Source of the DNA: Faecalicoccus acidiformans
Lineage (GTDB): Bacteria; Bacillota_I; Bacilli_A; Erysipelotrichales; Erysipelotrichaceae
Length of the DNA: 64,000 nucleotides
Assembly (NCBI RefSeq): GCF_014202635.1
Contig: NZ_JACHHD010000005.1
Location: forward strand, 1-64,000
Reading direction: 5' to 3'
Below the pieces are notes generated by a model. It was not told the origin of the DNA. It saw nothing but the letters and a program-made list of their open reading frames with translations, and searched no databases. Both the position numbers and the translations under genes were made by a program. This document shows positions 1 through 7,221 of the stretch, one piece after another. Numbering within the stretch: position 1 is the first letter of the stretch; each line of letters opens with the position of its first letter.

Positions 1-94
1 AGGCATATCCAATTACCTCCTTCGGTGGTACTGTTTCTTACTATTGTTATACGCTATTTCTCGTCAAAAATCAACCATTTGTTGTGACAGAGCC
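1..94 (-). mobile_element. Probable terminus of an insertion sequence with the start of its transposase gene
   Basis: On the minus strand the sequence beginning at base 94 (GGCTCTGTCACAACAAATGG) looks like an IS terminal repeat and sits exactly where a kinase gene is cut (see 94-225). Further in, GGAGG (20-16) lies 9 nt before an ATG at 6-4, so a gene starts here and leaves the window after two codons. The GGCTCTG-type end recalls ISL3-like elements, but the family is a guess because only the end is visible. Confidence 0.45.
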
Positions 95-225
95 TAATGA
101 AAAAAGTCGTCTGTGTGCATATGCACAGATTTATCCATGTTCGATTCTTTTGCGACAATCGACGCAGTTGTTGTCTTTCCTGTTCCCGGCGAACCTGTAA
201 TCACAATAATTCTTCCTTGATTCAT
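94..225 (-). pseudogene. 5' fragment of a small P-loop kinase/ATPase, truncated by IS insertion
   Basis: An ATG at 225-223, preceded by a GGGAGA Shine-Dalgarno, opens a 43-codon frame. It begins MNQGRIIVITGSPGTGKTTT, with a Walker A P-loop (GSPGTGKT), and continues to a VHMHTDDFFH motif typical of small AAA/zeta-like kinases that phosphorylate small molecules. The frame stops at a TAG whose last base is the first base of the presumed IS end; the interrupted codon is TA-, consistent with the Tyr that would be expected next. The catalytic C-terminal part is missing, so this is a dead gene. It lies downstream of the broken ANT(9) gene on the same strand and probably belonged to the same resistance cargo. 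Substrate unknown. Confidence 0.7.
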
Positions 226-301
226 CTACATTCTCCCTCGCAATTCAGATTTACCGCTCTCTTTCTGATTTTGGAGCGTTTCTTCTCTCAAGATTGAAAT
301 G

Positions 302-331
302 GGCGGGAAGCCATTTTAGGGCTTTCCCGCC
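302..331. other. Hairpin downstream of ANT(9), possible terminator
   Basis: GGCGGGAA-GCC pairs with GGCTTTCCCGCC across a short loop with one bulged base. It lies between the ANT(9) stop (425) and the kinase fragment. There is no clear T run on either side, so termination is only inferred. Confidence 0.4.
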
Positions 332-364
332 TTGATTGCCCATCAGCAAAGACGGGCGGGACTG

Positions 365-406
365 TCAACGGCGGCGCATTTATGCGCCGTTCATCTTGAC
401 CGTTGA
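365..406. repeat. Nested inverted repeat (cruciform-like)
   Basis: An outer pair TCAACGG (365-371) and CCGTTGA (400-406) encloses an inner perfect 8-bp hairpin CGGCGCAT-TT-ATGCGCCG (372-389). It lies immediately past the ANT(9) stop codon. Role unknown; it may be part of the terminator region or a cassette boundary. Confidence 0.5.
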
Positions 407-424
407 TTGGCCCCGCTAACTTTG

Positions 425-1202
425 CTACTCTGTTCTAAGTAATTCCTCAATTTGTTTTTTCATATATTCTACAAGTGCCATCGCTTCCTTTTCTACTGTC
501 TCCCATTCATCAGACAAATTTCCCAAATAAGCTTCCTTTGCCGTTGTTAGCAGGGGGGGGAAATCTCTCCGGCAATTTTAAAATTACCCATTTTGCGGCA
601 ACATCTTTTGTCGTGATTTCTTCTGTTACTAAAGTAAACCACATTCGTGATAAGGTTAATAACACATTTCTTTCATCACCCTTAAAGCTGGAAATCAAAC
701 CAGGTAAAGAAAACCGAATTGCTTTTTTAATTTCGTGAAATGGGATAGCGGGAATAAGCTCTTTGCTTTCCGCCCCCTTCAAAGTTATGCTATTTTTTCT
801 TGCTTGCCATAATAAAATCATTATATCTGGGTCATTGCAGGCTTGCGGATATTCTCTTGCTTCCATCTCTCCCCTTAGCCATTCACCATACATATACTGA
901 CATTTTGGCGGAAATTGCAACGGAACAATATCAGATTGATTGATAATAGTTACCTCTAAAGGTCTTTTTTCAATACAGCCTACGGAGCCAGAAATTTTCA
1001 ATAATTGCTTTGTTAGATCTGCTCTGATTGAATTACTCAATTCTTGTTTAGTAATTATCAGTATATCTATATCACTATCTGGACGCAGCCCATTCATTGT
1101 TGCTGAACCATATAAATATATCCCCAATATTTGACCTTGTAATATGGTTTCTGCTATTGAAATAACTTGATTTACTTGTTGTGGAAATTCATTTATATTC
1201 AT
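425..1202 (-). pseudogene. ant(9): ANT(9)-family spectinomycin nucleotidyltransferase, frameshifted in a homopolymer
   Basis: The reading frame from ATG 1202 (TAGGAG Shine-Dalgarno 5 nt upstream) carries the nucleotidyltransferase core: GIYLYGSATMNGLRPDSDID (the GS-x(n)-DxD metal/ATP site), RPLEVTIIN, and the spectinomycin-enzyme signature ERNVLLTLSRMW...TTKDVAAKW. Enzymes of this family adenylylate the 9-OH of spectinomycin. The frame leaves the family at a run of eight G (553-560; C8 on the coding strand) and stops at about 510. Removing one C restores a typical tail (LTTAKEAYLGNLSDEWETVE and on) ending at TAG 427-425, about 258 residues, the usual family length. So the gene is intact but for one base. 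It could be a real mutation, slippage/phase variation, or a sequencing error. Its AT-rich composition differs from the mobile core to the right. Confidence 0.85.
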
Positions 1203-1226
1203 TGTAACTCCTATATGTATTTATTT

Positions 1227-1997
1227 TTACTCCTCAACAACTGATAAAACAGCGTCTAAGGCTAATTCTAAGGCTATGGATATACTTGTTTTTCCCCATT
1301 CTCTTTCTTGGTATTTATGAGGGTCTGCAAGAGTATCGGCTGAAAAAAGCAGCATAGCCCATGTAACTTTTCTAAATTTTGCACACGCCGCCAATGCGGA
1401 ACATTCCATTTCTACTACTTGACATCCCTCTTCTTTCCGATACTGAACCATTTCTACTGTTTCTCGATAAAAACCGTCTGTTGTCCATGTTTTAACTTCC
1501 CAATATGGTATATTCTTTTGGCTTAAAGCAGATTCAATCGCATTTATACCAGCCTTTGAAATCTCTACTTCTCGGGAGGGAGGAAGATAATGGTAAGATG
1601 TTCCCTCATCTCTCAATGCAGAAACAGGTATCAAAAATCTATTTTCCGGGATGTCTTCCAATACGCCGCAGGAGCCGACGGAAATAATCTTTGTTACACC
1701 CCCTGCAATTAAATATTCTAAAACTTGGACGGCAGCAGCACTTCCCACAGGAGCCGGACATAGACATATTTTCTCCTGATTATAAAGACATTCATAAATA
1801 GGATATCGTCTTGTTGCACTTTCAAATTCATCTATCTGTATTCCATCATGGGTATGTGCATAATTTTCAACCTCGTCTCCTAAAAAAGCAAACACTGCTT
1901 TTGCAGGAAAACATTTTTTCCCATTTCCCGGCTGAAAAACAGCTTTTGATGCGGTATCGTACTCTAAAACAGGGTAGTCATGCTTTACTAATGGCAT
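1227..1997 (-). CDS. Nucleoside phosphorylase (PNP/UDP family), mobile cargo
   Basis: 256 residues of the PNP_UDP_1 fold, which splits nucleosides with phosphate into base and (deoxy)ribose-1-phosphate. The phosphate/ribose region is CPAPVGSAAAVQVLEYLIAG followed by IISVGSCGVL; the late VVEMECSALAACAKF block carries the conserved Glu of the ribose site, and SADTLAD completes the base pocket. It is closest in style to uridine-phosphorylase-like proteins rather than the DeoD type, of which a clear core copy lies at 24942-25661. It lies upstream of ANT(9), in the same direction with a 24-nt gap, so the two are probably co-transcribed. The start at 1997 has no clear Shine-Dalgarno. Substrate, and why it travels with a resistance gene, are not evident. 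Confidence 0.8.
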   Translation of the reverse strand: MPLVKHDYPVLEYDTASKAVFQPGNGKKCFPAKAVFAFLGDEVENYAHTHDGIQIDEFESATRRYPIYECLYNQEKICLCPAPVGSAAAVQVLEYLIAGGVTKIISVGSCGVLEDIPENRFLIPVSALRDEGTSYHYLPPSREVEISKAGINAIESALSQKNIPYWEVKTWTTDGFYRETVEMVQYRKEEGCQVVEMECSALAACAKFRKVTWAMLLFSADTLADPHKYQEREWGKTSISIALELALDAVLSVVEE

Positions 1998-2021
1998 ATT
2001 ATTATCTCGAATAACAGGCTA

Positions 2022-2819
2022 TTATTCTATTCCTTTCATCATCTTTTTTGCCAACTGCTTGAACAGGTCGGCAGTTTCTTCATCCATCGGTGCAAGCTGT
2101 CCGATCTGTCCGGCAACCATCGCCGTTACATCGTCAATGGAAAGCGGGTTTTGCTTCTGTTCCGCCAATGCGTCCCGCATGGCTTGGAACATCGCGGCGG
2201 TCACAGCTTCTCCCGGCTGTTCCCCGTTGTCAATGTCTTTCTTAATATCCCGCAGGATAGCAAGGAACACATTTTTGATTTTCTCAATCTCCGCCTCATG
2301 TTCCCCCATCTTCTGGGCGTTCAAAAGCTGTAAATCCTGCTTTGCTTCCGCCCGGTGTTCCGGGTGTTCTTTCATCAGGTCGGACAGGGAAGCCGTTGCC
2401 ATCTCGATAAGCTGGTTTCTTGCTGTTATGCCTTTTGCCGCTGTGTCCTGAAAATAAATCCGTATCAAATCTATCAGCTTAGGAAAATTCCTATGTTCCA
2501 ACAGGCGGTTGAGGATTTGCACATCAACAGCACCCGTCACAAGCCCCCTCACGGCTCCCTCGGACAAGCCTAATTCAGAAATATCGTAGCTTTTACGAAC
2601 GCTCACGGTAGACAAGCCCAGTATGTAGTCTGTCGATACCTTAAATTCCTTTGCTACACCTATGAGAATATCACTGCTGACCGTTCTTGTTTCGCCGCTG
2701 ACAATGCGGCTCAACTGGGAAGCGGAAACGCCTATCTTCTCCGCAAGTTCCTTTTGTGTGATGTGGTTCCCGTTGCATAAATCGGAAATCCGCTGTCCGG
2801 GTGTTCCGGGTAAAGCCAT
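2022..2819 (-). CDS. XRE-family helix-turn-helix regulator of the mobile element
   Basis: Start chosen at ATG 2819 (MALPGTPGQRISDL) because GGAGGAGG lies about 8 nt upstream; the in-frame ATG 21 nt earlier overlaps that site. The N-terminal 60 residues form an XRE HTH (TQKELAEKIGVSASQLSRIV). The remaining 200 residues are a charged helical region without a named enzyme motif. Such a regulator is usual at one end of Tn4451/IME-type elements of gut Firmicutes and is read divergently from the mobilization genes. Its promoter (TATAAT 2852-2847 on the minus strand, -35 TTGCAT inside an ATTGCA repeat) lies within the repeat cluster at 2860-2934, so autoregulation is likely by inference. Confidence 0.85.
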   Translation of the reverse strand: MALPGTPGQRISDLCNGNHITQKELAEKIGVSASQLSRIVSGETRTVSSDILIGVAKEFKVSTDYILGLSTVSVRKSYDISELGLSEGAVRGLVTGAVDVQILNRLLEHRNFPKLIDLIRIYFQDTAAKGITARNQLIEMATASLSDLMKEHPEHRAEAKQDLQLLNAQKMGEHEAEIEKIKNVFLAILRDIKKDIDNGEQPGEAVTAAMFQAMRDALAEQKQNPLSIDDVTAMVAGQIGQLAPMDEETADLFKQLAKKMMKGIE

Positions 2820-2846
2820 AGATACGCACCTCCTCCGCATACTTCC

Positions 2847-2934
2847 ATTATACAGAATGATTGCAAAAATGCAATTTCCAAAGTGTAAACTTCATCAAAA
2901 TGCAATTCTCGCAATATTCCGGGAATTGCATTTT
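2847..2934. promoter_or_regulatory. Divergent promoter/operator region with ATTGCA repeats
   Basis: The region holds TATAAT for the minus-strand XRE gene (2852-2847), the inverted pair TTGCA-AAAA-TGCAA (2861-2874), and a perfect 12-bp inverted repeat AAAATGCAATTC / GAATTGCATTTT (2897-2908 / 2923-2934). All carry the ATTGCA/TGCAAT half-site, as expected of an XRE operator cluster. The last repeat is followed by a T run, so it could also act as a terminator on the plus strand. Confidence 0.55.
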
Positions 2935-3157
2935 TTTCGTGTAGACTTAGGGTAGTTCATCGATGGACGGCACCTTGAAAACAGAATGACCGTCCGAAAA
3001 GGAATACCCAGGCTGGGGAAGCACCGCAAGGAGTCGGACTTCGGGACAAAATGTCCCGAAGTTGCGGGGAGCGTGCCAACGCCGGAACACGCCGCAGGAA
3101 TGGGGCAGGAAACCTTTTCGGGGAGAACGGCAACGGAAAGCAAAATGGAGGGAACGC
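2935..3157. other. Structured leader upstream of the cysteine-rich VLP gene
   Basis: No convincing gene is seen here. The stretch holds a GGACGG...CCGTCC stem (about 2966-2993) whose loop contains ACCTTGAAAAC, and a perfect 11-bp hairpin ACTTCGGGACA-AAA-TGTCCCGAAGT (3038-3062) with no T run. Long open frames on the minus strand here are GC-driven and carry no recognisable protein. Confidence 0.5.
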
Positions 3158-3571
3158 ATGAGAGATAACCCCTATAAAGACTTGCCGCCGCTGGAACGCA
3201 GGCCGGACGGTTCCCTTTACCGCATGACCCCGGCGCAGAGAAAACAGGCGGCCAGCCTGATACGCCGGGAGTGCTGTTGCTGTGAGGACGGCAACTGCAT
3301 TGTCCTTGACGATGGGGACACCTGCACCTGTCCGCAGACGATTTCTTTCTCGGTCTGCTGTAAGTGGTTCCGCTGGGCGGTCTTGCCGCTGGACGGGACG
3401 CTGGAAGCGGAGATTTTCCGGGATAAGGACTTGAAACGCTGTGAGGTCTGCGGCGGTGTGTTCGTCCCCAAATCCAACCGGGCAAAATACTGCCCCGGCT
3501 GTGCCGCCAGAGTTCACAGGCGGCAGAAAACAGAAAGTGAACGGAAAAGGAGGTCTGCTGTGGACAGTTAG
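3158..3571 (+). CDS. Cysteine-rich VLP domain protein of the IME
   Basis: About 137 residues from ATG 3158 (GGAGGG just upstream; the frame is open earlier but without a start signal). The middle carries RRECCCCEDGNCIVLDD...CTCPQTISFSVCCKWF, and the end carries a zinc-ribbon-like CEVCGGVFVPKSNRAKYCPGC. This matches the Cys_rich_VLP family found almost only in Tn4451-like and related mobile elements. Metal binding is implied by the CxxC pairs; the molecular function is unknown. It is the first gene of the rightward mobilization block, followed by repA-like, mob, tnpW and recombinase genes. Confidence 0.75.
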   Translation: MRDNPYKDLPPLERRPDGSLYRMTPAQRKQAASLIRRECCCCEDGNCIVLDDGDTCTCPQTISFSVCCKWFRWAVLPLDGTLEAEIFRDKDLKRCEVCGGVFVPKSNRAKYCPGCAARVHRRQKTESERKRRSAVDS

Positions 3572-3682
3572 GAGCGAAAAAAGCCTTGATTTATCAGGCT
3601 TCGCAAGCCCCAAACCGGGGCAGGTGGTATAAAGTATCGCCCGCCCCGGAAAACGGGCTTCTAACCGTCCACAAAACGCACT

Positions 3683-4078
3683 ATGACAAATACCATCTAT
3701 ATCCATCAGCCGGAAAGGGCGTTCAGCTTCACCCGGCTCCCGAATTTCCTCTTTGAAGCCCCCACGTTCAAGCTCCTGTCCAACGAGGCAAAGGTTCTGT
3801 ATGCCTTTATTCTGCGCCGGACAGAGTTATCCCGCAAAAATGGGTGGGCGGATGACTGCGGACGGATTTTCCTGTATTTCCCTATCTGTGAAGTGGTCAC
3901 ATTGCTCCATTGTGGGCGGCAAAAAGCGGTGAACACCCTGCGGGAACTGCAATACGCCGGACTGGTGGAAATCCAGAAGCAGGGCTGTGGAAAACCCAAC
4001 CGCATTTTCCCAAAATCCTATGAAGCGGTTCCAAACACCGACTTCAAGAAATCCCGTTCTGGTACGCCGGAGGACTGA
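3683..4078 (+). CDS. RepA_N-type replication initiator-like protein, short form
   Basis: 131 residues matching the N-terminal DNA-binding domain of RepA_N initiators: FSFTRLPNFLFEAPTFKLLS, NEAKVLYAFILRRTELSRKN, then a winged-helix stretch with GRQKAVNTLRELQYAGLVEI. Full RepA_N proteins of plasmids are about twice as long. After the TGA at 4076 the sequence still holds repeated GAAGTACG-AAA segments (about 4094 and 4115) resembling the repetitive tail seen in longer relatives, so the C-terminus may have been lost by frameshift. No clear Shine-Dalgarno precedes ATG 3683. It may support limited replication of the excised circle or be vestigial. Confidence 0.7.
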   Translation: MTNTIYIHQPERAFSFTRLPNFLFEAPTFKLLSNEAKVLYAFILRRTELSRKNGWADDCGRIFLYFPICEVVTLLHCGRQKAVNTLRELQYAGLVEIQKQGCGKPNRIFPKSYEAVPNTDFKKSRSGTPED

Positions 4079-4171
4079 AAACCGTACCCTTGAAGTACGG
4101 AAATCAATCTTGAGAAGTACGAAAACCAGACGGTATATAGAAATACAAAGATTAAAATGATTTATTTATAT

Positions 4172-4248
4172 CCATTCCATTCCTATCGTATCAGAGATAA
4201 TTCTGGCGGGATTTTCCCTGTGGAAAACCCTGGATAGGAAAGGAATGG
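4172..4248. other. Candidate oriT: large inverted repeat upstream of the MobV relaxase gene
   Basis: CCATTCCATTCCTATC (4172-4187) and GATAGGAAAGGAATGG (4233-4248) are complementary at 15 of 16 positions. They enclose a second hairpin, GGGATTTTCC / GGAAAACCC (4208-4217 / 4222-4230). It ends 13 nt before the relaxase start codon. MobV origins of transfer are hairpins just upstream of the mob gene, which makes this the best candidate; the nick site was not identified. Confidence 0.5.
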
Positions 4249-4261
4249 GGAAAGGAGCAGA

Positions 4262-5206
4262 ATGGCACAACACGCAATTTTGCGGTTTGAGAAGCACAAG
4301 GGCAACCCGGCAAGGCCGCTGGAAGCCCATCACGAAAGACAGAAAGAACAATATGCCAGCAATCCCGACATTGACACAAGCCGGAGTAAATACAACTTCC
4401 ATATCGTCAAGCCGGAGGGACGCTATTACCACTTCATTCAGAGCCGTATCGAGCAGGCCGGATGCCGGACGAGGAAAGACAGCACACGGTTTGTCGATAC
4501 ACTGGTAACTGCCAGCCCGGAGTTTTTCAAGGGGAAATCCCCAAAGGAGATACAGGCGTTTTTCCAGAGGGCGGCGGCTTTCCTCATTGGCCGGGTAGGA
4601 CGGGAAAATATCGTGTCGGCGGTGGTACACATGGACGAGAAAACGCCCCACCTGCATTTGACCTTTGTTCCGCTGACAAAGGACAACCGCCTGTGTGCAA
4701 AGGAGATTATCGGCAACCGGGCAAACCTGACGAAGTGGCAGGACGATTTTCACGCCTATATGGTGGAGAAATATCCTGACTTGGAGCGTGGGGAAAGCGC
4801 CAGCAAGACAGGCCGGAAGCATATCCCCACCCGGCTTTTCAAACAGGCGGTTTCCCTCTCCAAACAGGCCAGAGCCATTGAAGCCGCCCTTGACGGCATT
4901 AACCCGCTGAACGCCGGAAAGAAAAAAGAGGAAGCCCTTTCCATGCTGAAAAAGTGGTTCCCGCAGATGGAAAACTTCTCCGGGCAGTTGAAAAAGTACA
5001 AGGTCACAATCAATGACCTGTTGGCGGAGAATGAGAAGTTGGAAGCAAGAGCAAAGGCCAGTGAAAAAGGCAAGATGAAAGATACGATGGAACGGGCAAA
5101 GCTGAAAAGCGAACTGGACAATTTACAGAGGCTGGTTGACCGTATCCCGCCGGATATACTGGCGGAACTGAAACGGCAGCAGCGGCACACGGCAAAGGAA
5201 AGGTGA
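4262..5206 (+). CDS. MobV-family (Pre/Mob) relaxase, TnpZ-like
   Basis: 314 residues. The N-terminal domain starts MAQHAILRFEKHKG and carries the MobV motif III HMDEKTPHLHL (about residues 122-132) with the two metal-binding histidines, preceded by NIVSAVVHMD. The C-terminal half (about 200-314) is a charged helical, coiled-coil-like region. MobV enzymes nick oriT and pilot the strand through a conjugation channel supplied by another element; no transfer genes are present here, so the element is mobilizable rather than self-transmissible. AAAGGAG lies 6 nt upstream of the ATG. The gene sits between the repA-like gene and tnpW, as in Tn4451-related elements, where the homologue is TnpZ. Confidence 0.88.
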   Translation: MAQHAILRFEKHKGNPARPLEAHHERQKEQYASNPDIDTSRSKYNFHIVKPEGRYYHFIQSRIEQAGCRTRKDSTRFVDTLVTASPEFFKGKSPKEIQAFFQRAAAFLIGRVGRENIVSAVVHMDEKTPHLHLTFVPLTKDNRLCAKEIIGNRANLTKWQDDFHAYMVEKYPDLERGESASKTGRKHIPTRLFKQAVSLSKQARAIEAALDGINPLNAGKKKEEALSMLKKWFPQMENFSGQLKKYKVTINDLLAENEKLEARAKASEKGKMKDTMERAKLKSELDNLQRLVDRIPPDILAELKRQQRHTAKER

Positions 5207-5278
5207 TAGATATAAGCAGAAATTTTCGCCGCCCCTGTGCGGCATTGTACCTTGAAAACTGAATATGGAGGACACTGG

Positions 5279-5473
5279 ATGGCAAAAAGCGAAAGCGATA
5301 TTTTTACACCCCGGACAGGGCAGGTCATACGAACAGAGAACGGGACGCAGTATTTTGTATGTGGGAACAACCGTATAAAAATCTCCGAACACTTCGCCGC
5401 AGTCGGGAAGCCCCTCGGTGATCTGATTGTAGATGTGGTGCGGCATACCGCAGAAAAAGCCGCTTCAACCTGA
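5279..5473 (+). CDS. tnpW: TnpW-family small transposon protein
   Basis: 64 residues from ATG 5279 (GGAGG 7 nt upstream), opening MAKSESDIFTPRTGQVIRTE and containing NGTQYFVCGNNRIKISEHFA. This resembles the small TnpW family always found beside the recombinase of Tn4451-type elements. Its function is not known; an accessory role in excision or in element control has been assumed. The leader contains ACCTTGAAAACTGAAT (5249-5264), a motif repeated at 2972-2986. The recombinase starts 100 nt downstream. Confidence 0.7.
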   Translation: MAKSESDIFTPRTGQVIRTENGTQYFVCGNNRIKISEHFAAVGKPLGDLIVDVVRHTAEKAAST

Positions 5474-5573
5474 TAGCCCATCATTGATAACACGCCCACG
5501 CTTATGATATAATTGCCATAGAGCAAAAGTATTGTAAGCGTGGGTTGTTTCTTTAGAAGGAGGATTTTTAACG

Positions 5574-7196
5574 GTGAAACAACCTTACAATACTACGATT
5601 TACAACACGGCGCTTTATATGAGATTGAGCCGGGACGATGAAAACTATGGTGACAGCGTAAGCATTGAAACACAGCGGACAATCCTGCAACAGTACGCAA
5701 AGGAACAGGGGCTTCATGTAGTCGGTGAGTATGTGGACGATGGCTGGTCGGGGACGAACTTTGAACGCCCGGATTTTCAGCGCATGATGGACGATATGGA
5801 AGCCGGAAAAGTAAACTGCATTGTCACGAAAGACCTTTCCCGTTTCGGGCGGGAACATGTGATGATGGACTACTATCTGGAATTTCTGTTCCCGGAAAAA
5901 CGGGTGCGCTACATCGCCGTTGCGGAGAATGAGGACACAGAAAAAGGGCTTTCCGATTTTGTCCCGTTCAAAAACCTGTTCAATGAGTGGTTTGCGAAAG
6001 ATACGAGCCGCAAGGTAAAGGCCGCTTTCAAAGCGAAGTTTGCCACAGGACAGCGTATCGGCGCCTATGCTCCCATCGGGTACAGGAAACACCCGGAAAT
6101 CAAAAACAAGCTGATAATCGACGAGGAAACCCGCTGGATAGTGGAGAAGATTTTTGACCTTGCCATTCATGGCAGAGGGGCGGCCAGTATCACAAGAATA
6201 CTGATTGCGGAAAAGGTTCCCACGCCGGGATTTATCAACTTCCAGCGTGACGGGACTTTCGCAAACATCTATGCGGGTGCACCGGAGGAAAAAAGCTACG
6301 CATGGACGATAGCGCAGGTCAAGAGCATTATGAAAGATGAAACCTATATCGGCCATACCATCCACTACCGGGAAACAAATATTTCCTTTAAGAACAAGCG
6401 GAGGGTACGCAAGCCCCAAAGTGAATGGGTGCGGGTGGAGAACACGCAGGAGCCGATTATCAGCGAGCAGGTTTTCCGGCAGGTACAGGAGCAGATAGCA
6501 AACCGCCGCAGGAAGTGCAAGGATGGTACAACGCAGATTTTTTCCGGATTGGTAAAATGTGCGGATTGCGGCTGGTCGCTGTCCTATGGGGAGAACAGGC
6601 AGAACAGCAAGCCTTACGGCCATTATCATTGTAGCAAGTACGGGCAGGGCACACGCCAATGCTCCATGCACTATATCCGTTATGATGTGCTTTATGCCTA
6701 TGTCCTCTCCCGTCTGCAATACTGGTCGGGACTGGTACAACATGATGAAGAACGGCTCTTGAAGCGGCTGTTAAATGCCACTGATAAGGGACAGGCCGCC
6801 GCAAGAAAGAAGCAGGCCGCAGAACTGAAAAAGGCAGAGAAGCGAAAAGCCGAAGTCGATACTTTGTTTGCCCGGATGTATGAGGACTGGGCGGCGGGGC
6901 GTATCACGGAATACAACTTCTCTATGCTGTCCGGGAAGTACCAAAGCGAACAGGCTGAACTGGACGAAAAGATTGAGCGGCTTCAATCCGCTATCACCAC
7001 TGAAAGCCAGAACGCCGCAGACGCAGAAAAATGGATTGCCTTGATGAAAGAGTGCGTCAATCCAACGGAACTGACCGCCGAACTTTTGAATACGCTGATT
7101 GAAAAAATCGTTGTCCATGAAGCGGTCAAAGGTGAGGACGGAAGCAGGGAACAGGAGGTAGAAATCTTCTACCGCTTTATCGGCAAGATTGATTGA
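5574..7196 (+). CDS. Large serine recombinase (TnpX-like) with C-terminal DUF4368
   Basis: 540 residues from GTG 5574 (AGAAGGAGG 10 nt upstream). The catalytic resolvase domain (about 10-160) has YMRLSRDDE with the nucleophilic Ser, the GDSVSIETQR helix and KDLSRFGREH. The recombinase DNA-binding domain (about 170-290) ends near the DETYIGHTIHYRE block. A zinc ribbon follows (CADCGW, later CSKYGQGTRQC), then a long coiled coil (about 395-475) and a DUF4368 tail. It should excise and integrate the element through short identical core sequences; TnpX of Tn4451 uses GA dinucleotides. It is the last gene of the element, and the right end must lie between its stop and about 7224, where a disrupted chromosomal gene begins. 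Confidence 0.92.
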   Translation: MKQPYNTTIYNTALYMRLSRDDENYGDSVSIETQRTILQQYAKEQGLHVVGEYVDDGWSGTNFERPDFQRMMDDMEAGKVNCIVTKDLSRFGREHVMMDYYLEFLFPEKRVRYIAVAENEDTEKGLSDFVPFKNLFNEWFAKDTSRKVKAAFKAKFATGQRIGAYAPIGYRKHPEIKNKLIIDEETRWIVEKIFDLAIHGRGAASITRILIAEKVPTPGFINFQRDGTFANIYAGAPEEKSYAWTIAQVKSIMKDETYIGHTIHYRETNISFKNKRRVRKPQSEWVRVENTQEPIISEQVFRQVQEQIANRRRKCKDGTTQIFSGLVKCADCGWSLSYGENRQNSKPYGHYHCSKYGQGTRQCSMHYIRYDVLYAYVLSRLQYWSGLVQHDEERLLKRLLNATDKGQAAARKKQAAELKKAEKRKAEVDTLFARMYEDWAAGRITEYNFSMLSGKYQSEQAELDEKIERLQSAITTESQNAADAEKWIALMKECVNPTELTAELLNTLIEKIVVHEAVKGEDGSREQEVEIFYRFIGKID

Positions 7197-7221
7197 ATGA
7201 CACCAATATCTTTAACTATGT

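Noticed and set aside
2895-3706. Long minus-strand open frames of 196 and 249 codons
   Set aside because: They lie opposite the cysteine-rich VLP gene in GC-rich DNA, have no Shine-Dalgarno or family-like motif, and are Pro/Arg/Ser-rich, as expected of shadow frames.
5568-6743. 391-codon minus-strand frame opposite the serine recombinase
   Set aside because: The plus-strand recombinase is unmistakable; the antisense frame shows no domain and is an effect of codon bias.
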